Shown: piece after piece, positions 59,661 to 64,000 of the stretch | How positions within the stretch are numbered: the first letter of the stretch is position 1 | Layout of the letters: each line of letters opens with the position of its first letter | From: Carallia brachiata | Lineage: Eukaryota > Streptophyta > Magnoliopsida > Malpighiales > Rhizophoraceae | Assembly (NCBI GenBank): GCA_021464245.1 | Contig: JADCRB010000007.1 | Coordinates: forward strand, 6,757,855-6,821,854 | Reading direction: 5' to 3' | DNA: 64,000 nucleotides | Made by a program: the position numbers and the translations under genes | Notes under the pieces: generated by a model | Told to the model about the DNA's origin: nothing | The model's database searches: none | The model's input: only the letters and a program-made list of their open reading frames with translations

Positions 59661-62149
59661 GTAGGTGCCATACATTTTGCCTTATGACACATGATTGATT
59701 TGAATCTTTTATAATTGTTGTGTTAGTGGTCAAATGACTTGCAAAGTGGCTCCTTCAGCTCCATGTTCCATAACTTTTTCCTTTTTCTTTTCTTTAATCT
59801 CAAATATTCCAGGTTGTACATTATTCATCTTACTCAGTGGCAAGTGATACACGCTTAGTCATCTTACTCTGTGGCACGTGATACATGCTTAGTCTTCCAA
59901 TTCCATAAAGCTATTATTAGAGTAGCAATGGAGGTAGATATTGAAGGAGTCGTGCTTATTATTGGTGAAACTCAGTTTGTCTTTCAATTCTTTGTTCAAC
60001 CATAGATATAAAGAGTTCAAATAAATTGGTGCATTAGACCTTTTTATTTTTTCATTGGTTAACCTCAAAATGGGTATTATGCAGGTGCACAAAATTCATT
60101 AATTGTGATAGTTTTGAGGATGCTGGAGAAGATAGACTGCATTGTTAGTTAATAAAATGTTATAGAACTTCATTTCTCATTGTGTTGCTTATTTTCATTC
60201 CTTGTTAAAGCTGCAGATGGATTGGCTTAATTGTGAGTAGTTGATAGTGTTGCTTACAAATAATTATGCAAGATGAAACATGTTAAATTTCTAAGTCCTG
60301 TACTTCATGAGTTTGTTGCTCAAACTTATTAGGCTTTGATGGTGGTCGGGTTCTAATGTAGGAGCATGTCAACGAAATGACTTCTTTTTTCTTACTTATT
60401 TCATTTGAAGAGATAAGCATTGTGTTCGGTACTATCAGTTTCTTCTGCAACAACGTCTCAAAAGAGAGACGTTAATGACTTATAAGTTGTTTAGGCAATT
60501 CATTCTAGTCATTAATGAATGCCTTCTCACATGAGGTTGTGCCGTTATAGTTTATTCTGGAACCTGTTTGGAGACTCAACCTCCATGTGTAACTGATTTC
60601 GAATTTCAGGTATGACCAATACACAATATAGTGCACTAACTGATATGCACTTCAAAATTTTCCACATTCCAATAAATGAGCAATCAATTTTCAATGCAGG
60701 TATGGGCTGCTGCCATGTCCGCTGGTCCTGAAAATTATGATTTGAATGAAAGTTACAAAACAGATTATTGGTATGTCTTCCATGTATTGTGTGCATCTTG
60801 GAGTATGTTTTGATTATATACGAAGAGGGCTGCCTGCTTATGTGGATTTTTTAGTGTGCATAATGTTCTAGGAAAATCATTAGAGGAAATTTTCTAAGTT
60901 ATAAGCTGATGGAAAATATGTGCAATCACTTGCATGAAACAGGTCAATGGCCACAACAGGGTGCCAGAAAGTCTCACTTTGTCGGTAAGGGTTGTTTTGG
61001 TTTGTTAATCCCCTTTGGATCTTAAATGCTTTAATGTTACTAGTACTAGCCTTTACTGTTATCATTTTAAGGTCCCACATGTGAATCTAGTTTTCTTTTT
61101 CTGTGCTTACAAGCAGTGAAGTCTTTGTCATGAGTTTACCTCTGTGTACGCCAAAACCCTGAGATTTATTTTCAGAAACAGGTTTCTCCACTGGTCTGCC
61201 ACATCCCCTCTATGCTTTCTCTGCAAGGTGACAATACTTCAGATAGCATTAAAAAAAAACATGATAAGTGGCAGCAAGCTTCAACTGGGTAAGCAAAGAT
61301 AAATTCACTTAATTGATACAGAAAATATATTTAGATATTTGTGCATGTGTATGTATCAATGCCTTGGGCTTTTGGATTTGATTATGTTTTATCATCACTT
61401 TATACAGGTTAGGGATATGAACTTTGTGTGTTGTTTTCTAGGCAAAATAAAGAAAAGGATGCAGATTTTGACTCTGTTTTGCAGGATTTCATTGATCACC
61501 TGACATGGGAAAAATGAGAAGGTCAAATAAATTGGGTATGTCCTGAGAAGACTGAAAGGAAGAAGTAATTGCCTTTCATTCTGCAGTTTTTTATATACCA
61601 CTTTCTTTTGTCAAGACTGTATAATTTACACTTATATATACTGAGACACTAAAATCAAATTACCCTTGTAAGATTAAGAAGAGTACATAAAAATTGCCTG
61701 TGAAAAGCTAATATGTGGATGGTTGTGGGTGTGTGTATGCATGCACACTGTCAGGAGCACAAGATCCTACCGCCCAGGATTTTTTTTTTTGTTTTTTTTT
61801 TCTTTTTTTTTTGTGCTTGAATAATACTGCATCATTATGGTTAGCAAAGAACATTTTGACGCCTTTTGCCCCCACGCATGCTTTGGGTGGATGAATTTTT
61901 TTTTGGAGTTTGTATGCCTTATTCCTCACTTCTATACTTGATGTTTTGTGCATATTGTTATCCATTAATTTGGTTTTTTATGGTTTTGTGTCGAGTGGTG
62001 TTTATTTGGACGTTCACAAAGGCTTCCAAATTCAAAATTAAAGATCATCAAGATGAAATTTCAACATGCTAACATTAAAATGCCAGCATTTTGTTCCCAG
62101 CAGGCTCTGAAATACAGTCGCTTAGAATGTGTAGATTCTATTTCTTTAA
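59661..62149. other. Poorly defined intron-like region with exon-like islands
   Basis: Apart from the exon-like blocks at 60700-60771, about 60943-60986 and 61186-61289, this is AT-rich DNA without a supported gene. A repeated cagtggca..gtgatacat..cttagtc phrase occurs at about 59837 and 59870. The block at 61583-61640 repeats the module seen at 57452. Confidence 0.4.
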
Positions 62150-64000
62150 CTCGGGCATGGTATGGTTTACTTGCTGAAAGGACTGCAGCAGATGACGAGA
62201 AGCCATCAAAACAAAAGGGGGAAAGCCTTCTAAGGTTGAGGTGAGGAATGAGCACATTTTACATAATGGATCGATAAAAACACGATACATTCAAAAGAGC
62301 ACATTTGCATGCTTATGTTCACCTTCCCCATTTTTAGTATAGGAGCTTTGTTTTCCCCTTTTTGTCCATATTGAACTTTTATAAGCTTAAAAGATTGACG
62401 ATAAGCTGGTGCTGCCCTCCGAAGAAGATGTAATCTGTTCTTGATACATCCCAATCCTGAGAAGAAACTTCAAGGTACTTAGTTGCCTGGTTTTGTTGAC
62501 ATATCAATGCCTATTTGTTTCTTTCATCTCTTTCATTGTGGGTTTGTTACCATTCCTGGAGTTCTGTTATTCACTAATTTGAAAGATTCCACATTTTATG
62601 ATGAAGAAATTAAAGAAGTCCACTCAAGATATGAAAATGAATGCATCAGTGCCACTTTGGGCTCATTGGTATAATAGATATTATCATGGTTGTATGGGCA
62701 CTTATTGAAAGGTTAATTTTAAAATTCCATCAACTTCCTTCTAATCAGTTGTACTTACTGAGGTCTAATACTGATGTTACAATATCTGTATGAGAGAAGC
62801 TTCTCTTCTGATCGTTTTGTCTATTTTTGTTAGTGGTTTGATTGCTTAACCATTACTTATGAAGGCCTTCTAGCCAAACAACAAAATTCTCACACTTTGA
62901 TTTTTCAAGATCTTAATTTGGCACAAGACATACTCCTTAAATTCTTTGTTCATGTTCACTGCAAAATAATTTTTAGTAGATCTTCAATTCTTGATAATTT
63001 GTCATCTCATCTGCAGCTATATATGTAACCTGCTTGTGTATTATTATGTTCATCTGAGATGTTCTTCAGTATTTGCTTCTGTGATGTTGCAGCACAAAGG
63101 AAATGCTGAATGCTAATGGGCAGAAATTCTTAACCCACTTTCGTCCTGAGCCAAGTGGATATCTTTACACTGATCTTACTAAGGTATTTCAAATTTCAGT
63201 GATGCTCTTTTCTGTTGTTTTTCACGAAAGAGTGAATAAAAGTAAAGTTTGAGGCATGCCATTTAACTGAATGCTCATTTTGTGACTTTTGTCAGGCAAT
63301 TTTTGTGTAATTAGATTTGCTCTGGCAACAGAGTGAGATGATACTGCTACATTAGGGGATGCTTGACTTGTCTTTTGATGCGTAACAAATCGTGTCTATG
63401 GTATGTAGTAGTTGCAATTTTTTCTCGATTGTTCATTGAAATCCTTAATATCCCTATGATTGGTGAGAAAAATAATCAGATCGCTGTTGCACTTAGCATA
63501 TTTTTACCGCTAGCTTCTTCTCATTATGAAGGTGAATCATGATTTGTCATTACTAGAACCTCGTTGGTACCCAGCGATGTCAAAGGTACTGGTTTTGTCT
63601 CTTAAAGTTTAGAAATTGCTCAAAAGATGATTATGGATTAACAACAGTAAAAGTATATTGAACTTAACTTGATTCTGCACGATAAAGAAAACAAATTGAG
63701 GTTTTCTTCAAATGCCATTGGTTCTAAATTCAAAGTCTTACTTTTGGCACTTTTTAATACGATGATACTAATTTTGAAGCTGAAAAGAAAGGACTATATT
63801 GATCACATTGAAGAGATTGCCAAGTAGATGTTCTGGAAACCCTTAAAGGTTGTACTTTTTTAATTTACATGATTGGATTATGTATTCTATCTTTTGTATG
63901 AGTGTTCTTTTATGACATTTGACATCTTTGGACATTTGCAGATCACTTATACCAGTGATAATTTCCAGGTTATTCATGATTTGGCAGTTGAACTGATATC
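62150..64000 (+). pseudogene. Glutaminyl-tRNA synthetase pseudogene, introns retained, runs off the window
   Basis: Exon remnants follow the order of plant cytosolic GlnRS: 62161-62240 (RTAADDEKPSKQKG), about 62400-62475 (LIHPNPEKKLQ before a donor), a faint one near 62750-62800, 63094-63183 (TKEMLNANGQKF, HFRPEPSGYLYTDLTK before a donor), about 63757-63848 (YDDTNFEAEKK, one-base shift, DYIDHIEEIAK, stop, MFWKPLK before a donor) and 63942-64000 (ITYTSDNFQVIHDLAVELI). The class I HIGH signature, normally GYLHIGHAK, reads GYLYTDLTK, and the Gln/Trp region after HIEEI contains an in-frame TAG. The exon carrying the residues between the HIGH motif and RYDDTNPE is largely lost. Preserved splice sites point to a DNA-level duplicate that has decayed. 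The rest lies to the right of the window. Confidence 0.85.

Overview
The window is nuclear DNA of a flowering plant, most likely a woody eudicot. Genes have GT-AG introns, intergenic DNA is very AT-rich and full of short non-autonomous transposons, and the proteins (tonoplast inositol transporter, anchored plant glutathione peroxidase, DUF1685 protein, GOT1) have plant-type sequences. The gene content and repeat texture would suit Citrus or a relative, but nothing here proves it.

Layout. 1-26484 is a head-to-tail duplication of an INT1-type inositol transporter locus. Copy 1 (1-10229) holds an intact six-exon gene of 523 codons. Copy 2 (10884-26484) keeps the exon structure but is broken by about ten small indels in exons 5 and 6. 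Because each copy serves as the unoccupied reference for the other, several insertions can be delimited: a PIF/Harbinger-like MITE only in copy 1 (461-1177, TAA target duplication), a 5.7 kb Mutator-like element only in copy 2 (about 12282-18004), and two short insertions only in copy 2. The large element carries a FAR1-type zinc-finger fragment on + and a decayed multi-exon plant-mobile-domain gene on -.

26485-45014 holds a DUF1685 gene (+, 30159-31555), a membrane-anchored glutathione peroxidase (-, 33149-35421), a decayed biotin synthase copy that still has introns (-, 37178-40043), a tRNA-derived SINE (42581-42705) and an INO80-complex-subunit-D-like zf-C3Hc3H gene (-, 42946-45014).

45015-64000 holds a frameshifted copy of a conserved plant gene of unknown function (-, 46306-48200), a block of MITEs including a 1158 bp hAT-type element with a perfect 8 bp target duplication (50479-51636), an intact GOT1 gene (-, 52762-55387), an unrecognised + strand locus with a TATA box and a signal-peptide-like first exon (56718 onward) embedded in diverged repeated modules, a second hAT-type MITE (58416-58891), and a glutaminyl-tRNA synthetase pseudogene that runs off the right edge.

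The genes do not form a pathway. The main themes are tandem duplication followed by decay of one copy, and four degenerate gene copies (INT1 copy 2, biotin synthase, the 46-48 kb gene, GlnRS) among four or five apparently sound genes. No prokaryotic-type system, CRISPR array, tRNA or rRNA gene was seen.
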